NCBI RefSeq assembly: GCF_900176135.1
Contig: NZ_FWWW01000051.1
Coordinates: 1-32,426, forward strand
DNA: 32,426 bases
Source of the DNA: Hymenobacter roseosalivarius DSM 11622
Lineage (GTDB): Bacteria; Bacteroidota; Bacteroidia; Cytophagales; Hymenobacteraceae
Direction of reading: 5' to 3'
Shown here piece by piece: positions 1-7,302 of the stretch; the stretch's first letter is position 1, and each line of letters opens with the position of its first letter. The notes under the pieces are model-generated. The model was given only the letters and a program-made list of their open reading frames with translations. It was not told the DNA's origin and did not search any database. The position numbers and the translations under genes were made by a program.

Positions 1-2
1 TA

Positions 3-422
3 TATATTAAAGATTATGCTGTTTTGGATAGTGCAGGAAAATTGTTCTATGATACAGGTGTGTTATTACTTAAAGATGATTTAAACTTTAATAATTTTTT
101 ACCAAAAGATACATTTTATAATAATAATGCTGAAGGGGTCGAATATGAATTGCAGTCTATAATAAAGAAATCATTCAATAATAAATCCTTTGTGAATCAA
201 AATTTTATAAATAAGGAAGCCAATTATTCTGTATTTTGTATAGATATTCCCTTAGCTTGCGATTTAGAATCCAAGCTAGGAGTTCTATTCATCATAAGCA
301 GACAAGTTGAAAATTATCCTTCTGAGCTGGCTTCTGTTTTAAGCACTTTTACCAGAATAACTTCTAATTGGGTAGCTCGTTATGATGAGTGTGTATATAA
401 TAGAAGCCGAACTGCTGCGTAG
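3..422 (+). CDS. Unrecognised protein, C-terminal part only (cut by left edge)
   Basis: The frame is open from the window edge to a TAG at 420-422, so the true start lies outside; about 139 residues are visible. The TTG near position 24 is an internal Leu codon, not a supported start. The protein is rich in Asn, Phe, Ser and Lys. Near the end it has a hydrophobic strand (GVLFIISRQ) followed by a helix-like stretch (ELASVLSTFTRITSNW), an arrangement that recalls the end of a GAF-type sensory domain, but the match is too weak to assign. The DNA is about 30% G+C in its first 60 bases, clearly below the neighbouring genes, and favours A/T-ending codons. This suggests recent transfer or the edge of an accessory island. 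No function is proposed. Confidence 0.6.
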   Translation, partial: YIKDYAVLDSAGKLFYDTGVLLLKDDLNFNNFLPKDTFYNNNAEGVEYELQSIIKKSFNNKSFVNQNFINKEANYSVFCIDIPLACDLESKLGVLFIISRQVENYPSELASVLSTFTRITSNWVARYDECVYNRSRTAA

Positions 423-466
423 TGCACCTAATTATTATGCGCAGCAAAGCCAATATTACGAACAAC

Positions 467-1063
467 CTACACTCCCTCGAACACCTCATCCCATTCAATA
501 CTAAACCCCGCCAGCGTTTGCACCGGAATGGGGCCGGGGGAGTAATAGGTGCCACCTAACTCGTAGCGGTCTTCAATCAAAAGGTAGACTACCACGTTTC
601 TCAATCCGGGCGTTACCAGCCAATATTCTAGCACACCGTTTTCCTCATAGAGACTGAATTTTGTGCGAACGGCATGGTCCATCGTTTCGGGTGAAATAAT
701 CTTGATAATCCAGTCGGGCGCACCAATGGCGCCTAACTCATCCAGTTTCTGTGGGTCGCGGATGACACAGATATCAGGCTGAATTACCGTAGTAACCTGG
801 GCGTCGGCGCTACCAGCAGCATGGGGCAGACGCACATCAAACGGCGCGGTATACGCCTGCCAAGTCCTGCCCTTCAAAAAGGGATGTATCGCCACAACCA
901 GGTTCAGAGAGATTTGCTGATGCACTCGCCATGTTATGGGACTCATCTGGCGCATTTTACCACGAATTAGTTCCGTCCGCTCGTCAAACCGCCACGTCAG
1001 ATAATCGGCGCAGGTATATTTCTTCGATAAATCTAGCTGGGAGATGTCGGTGATGGGCGACAT
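467..1063 (-). CDS. Uma2 family (DUF820) nuclease-fold protein, catalytic Glu replaced
   Basis: 198 residues, ATG start. It matches the Uma2/DUF820 family, a PD-(D/E)xK-fold family common in cyanobacteria and also found in Bacteroidota. Visible family blocks: ERTELIRGK (28-36), MSPITWRVHQQIS (40-52), APFDVRLP (73-80), QPDICVI (95-101), GAPDWII (114-120), SPET, and GVLEYWLV (143-150). Asp97 and Lys135 are where the family keeps its active-site Asp and Lys. The family-typical Glu just before I-L-S-P is Lys121 here (IIKIISP), a one-base GAG-to-AAG difference. If real, this should impair metal binding. Cellular roles of Uma2 proteins are mostly unknown. No partner gene is adjacent; it converges with the AT-rich fragment to its left. 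Confidence 0.85.
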   Translation of the reverse strand: MSPITDISQLDLSKKYTCADYLTWRFDERTELIRGKMRQMSPITWRVHQQISLNLVVAIHPFLKGRTWQAYTAPFDVRLPHAAGSADAQVTTVIQPDICVIRDPQKLDELGAIGAPDWIIKIISPETMDHAVRTKFSLYEENGVLEYWLVTPGLRNVVVYLLIEDRYELGGTYYSPGPIPVQTLAGFSIEWDEVFEGV

Positions 1064-1131
1064 GGGAGGAATGGATTTGGGATTGGTAAGAGCAAGTTTA
1101 AATTCTATAAAACTAGGCGACCAATCAAATC

Positions 1132-1225
1132 AGGCGGTCATGCTGAGCGGAGTCGAAGCATCTCTACCGCTTCGTTGAGGCTACTATTCAGTAGAGATGC
1201 TTCGGCAAGCTCAGCATGACCGCCT
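1132..1225. repeat. Inverted-repeat element A (REPIN-like)
   Basis: Two arms, 1132-1167 and 1191-1225, are inverted copies. The outer 17 bp (AGGCGGTCATGCTGAGC) and the inner block (CGAAGCATCTCTAC) match; a short mismatched joint separates them and a 23-nt loop lies between the arms. It occupies the gap between the divergently oriented Uma2-like and beta-lactamase-like genes. The structure suggests a dispersed non-coding repeat mobilised in trans or a cruciform; no ORF is inside. Confidence 0.8.
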
Positions 1226-1242
1226 TTTAATTAACACCATCA

Positions 1243-1259
1243 GCACGCGAGATGCTTCG
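1243..1259 (-). repeat. 17-bp dispersed repeat, copy 1
   Basis: The minus strand reads CGAAGCATCTCGCGTGC, identical to the plus strand at 4548-4564. Element A shares the GAAGCATCTC core, so the two repeat types are probably related. It lies in the gap before the beta-lactamase-like gene. Confidence 0.65.
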
Positions 1260-1357
1260 CGCCGCGCTGCATGACCTGAATAACACGTTCTAAAGATAAA
1301 CGCAATACCCCGCCATTTGCTACAGTGTGCAGCCAAAGCGCTAAACTTGCCTGCTCC

Positions 1358-2185
1358 ATGTTTCCCTTGCTGCTTATGCGTCTGCTGCTACTCTCGCTGC
1401 TTCTGATTCTCAGTTCCTTTGTCGCGTCGGCCCAGCGCATCACCGAGCGAGATTTTCAGAAGTATTTTGATGAATACGGGCTGCAAGGCTCCTTTTTGCT
1501 GCTTGATGCCGACGCCAGGCAGTACACGGCCTATAACCTGAAGCGCTGCCGCCAAGGCTTTCTGCCGGCTTCCACGTTCAAGATTCCAAACACCCTCATC
1601 GGGCTGGAAACCGGAGCCGTGCGCGATACGAGCGAGATATTTCGCTGGGACGGCGTGACCCGAACCATCTCGGCGGCCTGGAATCAGGATATGACGCTGG
1701 CCACGGCCCTGCGCGTGTCGTGCGTGCCGTGCTACCAGCAGCTGGCCCGCCGCATCGGGGCGGCGCGCTACAACCAGTGGCTGCCGAAGCTGCAGTACGG
1801 GCGCATGGTGGTGACGCTGGCCACGGTGGATATGTTCTGGCTGGAAGGTGCCTCGCGCATCACGCAGTTTGAGGAAATAGATTTTTTGCAGCGCCTGGAG
1901 CGCGGGCAGTTGCCGGTGGCGCGGCGGCACCAGGAAACGGTGAAGGCGCTGCTGGTGCTGAGCTGGGGGGCAAATTGGACGCTGCGCGGCAAAACCGGCT
2001 GGACCTCCACCAAAGACTACAACAACGGCTGGTTTGTGGGCTGGGTGGAGCAGGGCGGTAACCCGTATTTCTTTGCTTTAAATGTGGAGCCTAAGAATAA
2101 CGGACCAGCGACGGAAGCCTTCATCAAAGGCCGCCGCACCCTGACGGAGAAGCTGCTGCGTCAGGAGTTTAAGCTGATGCCGTAG
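1358..2185 (+). CDS. Class D (OXA-type) beta-lactamase-like serine hydrolase
   Basis: 275 residues from the ATG at 1358; an ATG at 1376 (MRLLLLSLLL) would also leave a complete signal peptide, and the GTG at 1325 is less likely. The signal peptide ends near VASAQ, indicating export to the periplasm. Class D motifs: Ser72-Thr-Phe-Lys75 (acylated Ser and the Lys that is usually carbamylated), Ser121-Cys-Val123 in the SxV position, Trp161 in FWLEG, and Lys212-Thr-Gly214. The YGN box reads Tyr147-Gly-Arg149, which is unusual. Family function is hydrolysis of beta-lactams by acyl-enzyme; resistance in this host is not shown. Its TAG lies inside inverted repeat B, and element A lies upstream, so repeats bracket the gene. 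A GGGGGGCAAATT motif (1965-1976) encodes part of SWGANW just before the KTG box. Confidence 0.88.
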   Translation: MFPLLLMRLLLLSLLLILSSFVASAQRITERDFQKYFDEYGLQGSFLLLDADARQYTAYNLKRCRQGFLPASTFKIPNTLIGLETGAVRDTSEIFRWDGVTRTISAAWNQDMTLATALRVSCVPCYQQLARRIGAARYNQWLPKLQYGRMVVTLATVDMFWLEGASRITQFEEIDFLQRLERGQLPVARRHQETVKALLVLSWGANWTLRGKTGWTSTKDYNNGWFVGWVEQGGNPYFFALNVEPKNNGPATEAFIKGRRTLTEKLLRQEFKLMP

Positions 2186-2284
2186 AGACGCAATATCTTG
2201 CGTCTCGTCGTTGCTGATGGTGTTTACCTTAACGGCGCGGTATCATTCGTTCAACGACGAGGCGCAAGATATTGCGCCTCTACG
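2181..2284. repeat. Inverted-repeat element B (REPIN-like, nested palindromes)
   Basis: The left arm 2181-2213 and right arm 2252-2284 are inverted copies that differ only by a few A/G changes. Each arm is itself palindromic (GACGCAATATCTTGCGTC on the left, GGCGCAAGATATTGCGCC on the right) followed inward by TCGTCGTTG or its complement. This two-REP-in-inversion layout is that of a REPIN. The left arm contains the stop codon of the beta-lactamase-like gene, and the hairpin could also protect or end that transcript. Confidence 0.85.
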
Positions 2285-2330
2285 GCAAACAGACACCGAA
2301 ATTCGCCCCCCAGCTACTCGCTAACCTCTT

Positions 2331-3236
2331 ATGCTTTCCCACAAGCACGAAATCTTCTTGGAAGTGGCCCGCCTGCTGAGCTTCACCAAAGCCAGCCAGA
2401 CCTTGTTCATCAGCCAATCGGCCATCAGCAAGCAGATAAAGGCGCTGGAAGAATACTATAAAACCGGCCTCTTCGAGCGCCTGGGTAATAGCGTGGTGCT
2501 CACGCCGGGGGGCAAATTGCTGTATAAAAAGCTGCTCATAGCCAAGCAATTGCAGCACGAGCTGCACCAGGAGTTCGTGAAGATCAGCGAAGACTTCTCG
2601 CCCCGCATTCAGATGATGATCGGGGCCAGCACCACCATTTCGCTCTACGTGTTGCCTCCCGTGCTCTCGGCTTACCTGGAGCAGAATCCGAATACGCAGC
2701 TCACGCTCAAAAACCGCAACAGCGAGAATATTCTGAAGGCGCTGCTGGAACACGAAATTGAGTTGGGCGTTGTTGAGGGCATTAATAAAGTCAGCAACGT
2801 CACTTACACGCCTTTCCTCACCGATGAAGTAATAGCAGTGTGCTCGGCCAAGAACCCGCTGAAGCAGCAGCAGCTGAGTGCGCAGGACCTGTATAAGATT
2901 CCGCTGGCTCTGCGCGAGTCGGGCTCGGGTACGCTGGCGGTGCTGGAGGAAGCGCTGGCGCAACAGCATGTAAAGCTGAGTGAGCTACCCGTAAAAGTGC
3001 GTTTGGGTGGCACGGAAGCGCTAAAAAATTTCGTGCGGGTAGATACCTGCTTAGCCTTTTTACCCCGACAAGCGGTGGGGAAAGAGTTGATTTCGGGTGA
3101 GTTGGTACAGGTACAAATTCCTGACTTGCCTATGGTGCGTCACTTCAACTTTATTCAGCGCAAAGGCACCGAAAACAATTTGCCATACAAGGATTTCGTG
3201 CAGTTTACGAAGCGCTATTATTCCAAAAAGGAATAG
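2331..3236 (+). CDS. LysR-family transcriptional regulator
   Basis: 301 residues, ATG start. Residues 1-60 form the LysR winged helix-turn-helix (FTKASQTLFISQSAISKQIKALE region); about 88-300 is the periplasmic-binding-protein-like effector domain. The recognition helix SQSAISKQI is typical. Regulators of this family bind T-N11-A dyads as tetramers and respond to a small ligand. A perfect dyad of that form lies just downstream (3248-3272), before the threonine synthase-like gene on the same strand, so that gene is the most likely target. The effector is unknown. A GGGGGGCAAATT motif at 2507-2518 encodes PGGKL in the linker, where the family tolerates variation. Confidence 0.92.
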   Translation: MLSHKHEIFLEVARLLSFTKASQTLFISQSAISKQIKALEEYYKTGLFERLGNSVVLTPGGKLLYKKLLIAKQLQHELHQEFVKISEDFSPRIQMMIGASTTISLYVLPPVLSAYLEQNPNTQLTLKNRNSENILKALLEHEIELGVVEGINKVSNVTYTPFLTDEVIAVCSAKNPLKQQQLSAQDLYKIPLALRESGSGTLAVLEEALAQQHVKLSELPVKVRLGGTEALKNFVRVDTCLAFLPRQAVGKELISGELVQVQIPDLPMVRHFNFIQRKGTENNLPYKDFVQFTKRYYSKKE

Positions 3237-3247
3237 ACTATTCCAAA

Positions 3248-3272
3248 TTGCTATTTTGTTTTCGCATAGCAA
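3248..3272. promoter_or_regulatory. Candidate LysR operator (T-N11-A dyad)
   Basis: TTGCTAT, 11 nt, ATAGCAA: perfect 7-bp arms whose inner edges give T at 3254, eleven bases, then A at 3266, the classical LysR-type box. It lies in the 72-bp gap between the LysR gene and the threonine synthase-like gene. Binding by the adjacent regulator is inferred. Confidence 0.6.
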
Positions 3273-3308
3273 CTAACCTACTTGCCGGGGTAATACCACC
3301 CACCCAAG

Positions 3309-4508
3309 ATGTCAGTTAGCACCGAAACCACCACCCACCTGCAGGCGCTGGAATGCTCGGCCTGCGGTACGCAGCACTCCGCTTTTACGCTCCAGAAAGT
3401 ATCGACGTGCTGCGCCATGCCCCTGGTGGCTACCTACGATTTGCGCCAGCCGCTTTCTAAAAGCAGCATCAACCAAGCCGATGGCAGCATGTGGCGCTAC
3501 CAAGCCCTACTGCCGCTGCTCGATGAGGCTAATAAGGTAACACTGGGCGAAGGCTTTACGCCGATGCTGTTGCTGAATCGCTTGGCGGCGCAGTACGGGT
3601 TGCGGTCTTTGGTGCTGAAAGATGAAGGGCAGAACCCCACCGGCTCCTTTAAGGCGCGCGGCCTGAGCATGGCCATTTCCAAAGCGCTGGAGCTGGGCGT
3701 GAGTGGCTGCATTATCCCGACGGCCGGTAACGCGGGCGTAGCCATGGCCGCCTACTGTGCCAAAGCTGGTTTGCGCGCCGTCGTAGCCATGCCCCGCCAC
3801 ACCCCTAACGCCTTCAAAGAGGAGTGCTATTGGTACGGGGCCGAGGTGCAGCTGATCGACGGCCTTATCAACGACTGCGCTGCCTGGGTGCGCGAAAAAA
3901 ACGCTGGCGGTGAGCTGCTGGACGTGTCAACTTTGAAGGAGCCTTACCGGCTGGAAGGCAAGAAAACCATGGGCTACGAAATTGCCGAGCAGCTCAACTG
4001 GCAACTGCCCGACGTGATTTTGTACCCCGCCGGCGGCGGCACCGGCCTCATCGGCATCTGGAAAGCGCTACGGGAAATGCAGGCTATTGGCTGGCTGCCG
4101 CCGGGGGGCAAATTGCCGCGCATGGTGGCCGTGCAGGCCGAGAACTGCTGCCCACTGCTGGAAACCTACTTAGGTCGGCAGGCTAATTCGCACAATTATA
4201 TGGGTAAACCTACCATTGCCAACGGCCTGGCCGTGCCCCGCCCTCTGGGTGAGCCGCTCATGCTGCGCGTGCTGCAAGAATCGGGTGGCACGGTAGTGAG
4301 CATCTCGGACGAAGACATGTTAGAAGGTATGCGCGAGCTGGCCCGCCAGGAAGGCCTGTTCGTCGCCCCCGAAGGCGCGGCGGTGTGGATGGCGGCTCGT
4401 CAGTTGCTGCAAGCCGGCTCCATAAGTCCCGATGAGCAGATTTTGCTCCTGAATACCGGCTCCGGCCAAAAGTACATGGACAACGTAGCCGGACGGTTTA
4501 GCGAATAG
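3309..4508 (+). CDS. thrC: Threonine synthase (PLP-dependent), possibly a specialised paralogue
   Basis: 399 residues, ATG start. Fold type II PLP enzyme: Lys115 in TGSFKARG is the Schiff-base lysine, PTAGNAG (137-143) and the glycine-rich PAGGGTGLIG hold substrate and cofactor phosphate, and LLNTGSGQKY closes the active site. The N-terminus has Cys16-x2-Cys19 and Cys34-Cys35, a zinc-ribbon-like start seen in one branch of threonine synthases. The expected reaction is O-phosphohomoserine to threonine plus phosphate. It is not in a thrABC operon; instead it follows a LysR regulator and a T-N11-A dyad, so a regulated paralogue or related lyase is possible. A GGGGGGCAAATT motif (4103-4114) encodes PGGKL. 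Confidence 0.85.
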   Translation: MSVSTETTTHLQALECSACGTQHSAFTLQKVSTCCAMPLVATYDLRQPLSKSSINQADGSMWRYQALLPLLDEANKVTLGEGFTPMLLLNRLAAQYGLRSLVLKDEGQNPTGSFKARGLSMAISKALELGVSGCIIPTAGNAGVAMAAYCAKAGLRAVVAMPRHTPNAFKEECYWYGAEVQLIDGLINDCAAWVREKNAGGELLDVSTLKEPYRLEGKKTMGYEIAEQLNWQLPDVILYPAGGGTGLIGIWKALREMQAIGWLPPGGKLPRMVAVQAENCCPLLETYLGRQANSHNYMGKPTIANGLAVPRPLGEPLMLRVLQESGGTVVSISDEDMLEGMRELARQEGLFVAPEGAAVWMAARQLLQAGSISPDEQILLLNTGSGQKYMDNVAGRFSE

Positions 4509-4547
4509 GAGTGTAAACTTCTCTCTTTGCGCAAAGCTTTCTGCGTC

Positions 4548-4564
4548 CGAAGCATCTCGCGTGC
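4548..4564 (+). repeat. 17-bp dispersed repeat, copy 2
   Basis: CGAAGCATCTCGCGTGC, the inverted copy of 1243-1259. It lies in the 372-bp gap 4509-4880. That gap also holds a GGGGGGCAA motif (4648), a weak terminator-like hairpin (4719-4750) and a palindrome (4793-4815), but no credible ORF. Confidence 0.6.
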
Positions 4565-4718
4565 CGTCGTCGCCAGGCTATGCTTTTAACAAGCGGATGG
4601 CAGATGATACATGACGGTCCTTCTTGTTCAGGGAATAAATAGTGTTTGGGGGGCAAATTTAGAATGGTAGTAAGATCTATTTATTAATAGCCCTCGCGTT
4701 ATCTACTACAAGTAAAGG

Positions 4719-4755
4719 CAGCGTACCCACCCTGAGCGGAAGGTACGCTGTTTGC
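4719..4755 (+). terminator. Possible terminator hairpin in the thrC-amtB gap
   Basis: The 9-bp arms CAGCGTACC (4719-4727) and GGTACGCTG (4742-4750) are followed by TTTGCGTTT. The T tract is interrupted and the hairpin is about 210 nt past the threonine synthase stop, so assignment as its terminator is tentative. Confidence 0.45.
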
Positions 4756-4792
4756 GTTTATGACGGTTGTATAAAAACACTACTTTATAAGT

Positions 4793-4815
4793 TACACCCT
4801 TAATTAAAGGGTGTA
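4793..4815. promoter_or_regulatory. Palindrome upstream of amtB, possible operator
   Basis: Perfect 9-bp arms TACACCCTT and AAGGGTGTA are separated by AATTA, 65 bp before the amtB start. The size and AT-rich centre suit a dimeric repressor or activator site. No regulator is identified. Confidence 0.4.
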
Positions 4816-4880
4816 TCAACTCAAAAAGCTAAACTGAATATGGAAATACCCTACGTTATAAGGGATGTTTTGTAAAAAAT

Positions 4881-6355
4881 ATGTATATCAAAGCTATATT
4901 GCCATTGAAAATCACAGTATCATGGGTTTTTAGTTGCTTGTTTTATGGCTTTATCACTTCTTCCCGCTCAACCTATAGTTTAGTTGCGCTGTTCGGGCTT
5001 TTGCTCCTAAGCGGACTAGCGGCCTTTGTTCCGGTCTCTCACCCTAGTGCCGCCGCCGGTAGTCTGCAAGCCGCCGACGTAGCCTGGATGCTCACGGCGA
5101 CGGCCTTCGTGCTGATTATGACCCCCGGCCTATCCTTTTTCTACGGCGGAATGGTACGGCCCAAAAACGTGATTTCCACCATGCTGCAAAGCTTCGTGGC
5201 CCTAGGTGTGATTTCGCTGCTGTGGTATTTTGTGGGCTTCTCGCTGGCCTATGGCACGAGTTGGCACGGCTTCATTGGCAACCCGCTGACGTATGCGTTG
5301 CTGAACAACGTAGGCACGGCCCCGCACCCGGTTTTGTCGCCGGGTATTCCGTTTGTGTTGTTTTTTGCTTTTCAGCTCAAGTTCGCCATTATCACCCCCG
5401 CCCTGATTACGGGGTCATTTGCCGAGCGTGTGCGCTTCAAGGGCTACCTGGCATTTATGGTGCTGTTTTGCCTGTTTATCTATTGCCCGCTAGCGCACTG
5501 GACCTGGCATCCTGAAGGATTTTTGCGCCAGTGGGGCGTGCTGGATTTTGCGGGTGAACCGTAGTGCATATCTCAGCGGGCATCGCGGCGCTGGCCGGGG
5601 CCATGGTGCTGGGCCGAAGGAACGGCCATGTGCGCAACACTTCATCCTCAACCCCGAATGTGCCTTACGTGCTGCTCGGCACCGGCTTGCTGTGGTTTGG
5701 CTGGTTTGGGTTCAACGCGGGTTCGGCGCTTGGCGCCAACGAATTAGCGGCAACTTCTTTTGTAAACACCAACCTCGCCTCCGCCGCCGCTCTGATTGCT
5801 TGGCTACTAATAGAAGTGGTGCGCGGCACCAAACCTACGGCCGTGGGGGCCTGCACCGGCGCAGTGGTGGGCCTCGTCGCCATCACGCCCGCTGCCGGCT
5901 ATGTGCAGTACGGGCAGAGCATTCTGATCGGGGTGGTGGCTGCTTTGGTGAGCCACGCCGCCGTGCACTGGCAAAACAGCCGCCCCACCATCGATGATAC
6001 GCTGGATGTGTTCCCCTGCCACGGTCTGGGGGGCATTGTGGGCATGCTGCTCACCGGTGTGTTTGCCGATAAAGTAGGCCTAATTCACGGCACCGCTACC
6101 GTATTTGGCTACCATGTGTTGGGGTTGCTGATTGTAGTAACGTACTCGTTTGTTGGCTCCTGGCTGCTGCTAAAACTAACCGCTAAGCTCTTCGGCCTGC
6201 GCGTGAAGCCCGCCGAAGAACAGCTCGGCCTCGACCTCAGCCAACACGAAGAGTCCACGTATCATGTGGACGAAGAGTTTGAGCAAACTTATCAGAGCCA
6301 GCGGCCCGATAGCGGTAAAATCGCTCACCGCATGTCTGATAGCCTGGTTAGTTAA
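4881..6355 (+). pseudogene. amtB: Ammonium transporter AmtB, split by a 1-nt frameshift
   Basis: Frame 1 (4881-5564) gives the N-terminal half with Amt landmarks such as FFYGGMVRPKNV and TGSFAERVRF, ending ...LDFAGEP-stop. Frame 2 (GTG at 5564 to 6355) continues with HISAG through CHGLGGIVGML to a polar tail. Family members read DFAGGTVVHISAG across the join; adding one G within GGGTGAACC (about 5553-5559) restores this exactly. One base is therefore missing. Both pore histidines (HISAG and CHGLGG) are encoded, and no other lesion is seen, so this is a very recent mutation, phase variation at a short G run, or a sequencing error. The intact product would be an 11-TM channel for ammonium. No glnK is adjacent. 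The 3' end converges with the ZIP gene 4 bp away. Confidence 0.88.
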
Positions 6356-6359
6356 AAGC

Positions 6360-7157
6360 TTACTCGGCCATCTTGCTGAGAAAGAAGGACGCCAGAAAGC
6401 CGAGTACCGTAATCAGACCCGTGAAATTGTGCGCTACCGCGAAGGCTTCTGGTATCATGGTATCGGCGAGCATAGCCAAAATGGCCCCCGCGGCCACAGC
6501 AGTCGTAGCTGAAACTACCTGGGGCGAGAAATGGCTGAACACGGTGTAGCCGACCAGCGAAGCCACCCCCGAAACCAGTGCAATGCCGCCCCAGAGCAGC
6601 AGCACGTAGCGCGACGACCGGCCGGCCTTTTTCATACCCGAGGCACTTGACAGGCCTTCGGGTAGATTAGACAGGAAAATAGCTACCACGGCTACCGTGC
6701 TTACTGCTCCACCGGCCAACAGGCTCAAGCCGATAACAATGCTTTCGGGAATGCCGTCGAGCAGGGCACCGATGGCTATGGCCATGCCGTTGTCGCTCTC
6801 CGGCTCATTATCCGCTTTGGCCTGAGCCCGCACGGCTTTGCGTTCAGCGTGTTGGTGGTGGCCGGAGCGCTTGCGGTGCTTAGCGCCATGGCGGGCCAGC
6901 AGCCAGTTGGCCAATGTATACATGACTGCGCCGCCCAGAAAACCGAGCGCCGTAGAGTTAAAGCCCCCTTTTTCGTAGGCATCCTCCATCAGCTCCAGCG
7001 AAAGCGTCGAAATAAGCACTCCGCTGCCAAAGGCAACAACCGCCGCAATCAGGCGCTGCGGTACGCTGAGATAGTAGCCCACGGCTGCCCCAAGCAATAG
7101 TGCCGATCCCGACACCAAGCCCCAAAAGCCAGCCAATACCCAGGTAGGGAAGGTCAT
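6360..7157 (-). CDS. ZIP-family divalent metal transporter
   Basis: 265 residues, ATG start, inner membrane. About eight hydrophobic segments; the long cytoplasmic loop (about 89-123) is His-rich (HGAKHRKRSGHHQHAERK). The metal-binding helices carry DGIPES (134-139) and NLPEG (164-168), the ZIP HNxPEG-type signatures, and ADTMIPEAF near the C-terminus. The family imports Zn or other divalent metals, though some bacterial members run along gradients in either direction. A lone -7 box (TACTTTTG) lies about 33 nt upstream. It is convergent with amtB, with only 4 bp between the stop codons. Confidence 0.9.
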   Translation of the reverse strand: MTFPTWVLAGFWGLVSGSALLLGAAVGYYLSVPQRLIAAVVAFGSGVLISTLSLELMEDAYEKGGFNSTALGFLGGAVMYTLANWLLARHGAKHRKRSGHHQHAERKAVRAQAKADNEPESDNGMAIAIGALLDGIPESIVIGLSLLAGGAVSTVAVVAIFLSNLPEGLSSASGMKKAGRSSRYVLLLWGGIALVSGVASLVGYTVFSHFSPQVVSATTAVAAGAILAMLADTMIPEAFAVAHNFTGLITVLGFLASFFLSKMAE

Positions 7158-7190
7158 AAAGATGGAAAGAAGGTAGAATTGCTAAGTAGG

Positions 7191-7198
7191 CAAAAGTA
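7191..7198 (-). promoter_or_regulatory. -7 box for the ZIP transporter gene
   Basis: The minus strand reads TACTTTTG, matching the Bacteroidota -7 consensus TAnnTTTG, 33 nt before the ATG. No TTG is found at the right -33 distance, so support is partial. Confidence 0.4.
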
Positions 7199-7302
7199 GG
7201 CGTGTGCAGTCAGTTTCTGCTATTGATGTCTATTCTCAAAATAATAGCAAGCCAAATACGAATTCCTATACGAGCCGAGCCGAAGCTTGGCCGTCAGCTT
7301 AC

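Noticed and set aside
1388..1930. Long minus-strand ORF (180 aa) over the beta-lactamase-like gene
   Set aside because: Arg/His/Gln-rich translation of the antisense strand of a clear family member; no similarity or start signal.
4881..6355. Two separate genes (N- and C-terminal Amt proteins)
   Set aside because: The join falls inside a conserved stretch and one base restores the frame, so a frameshift is simpler than a split transporter.
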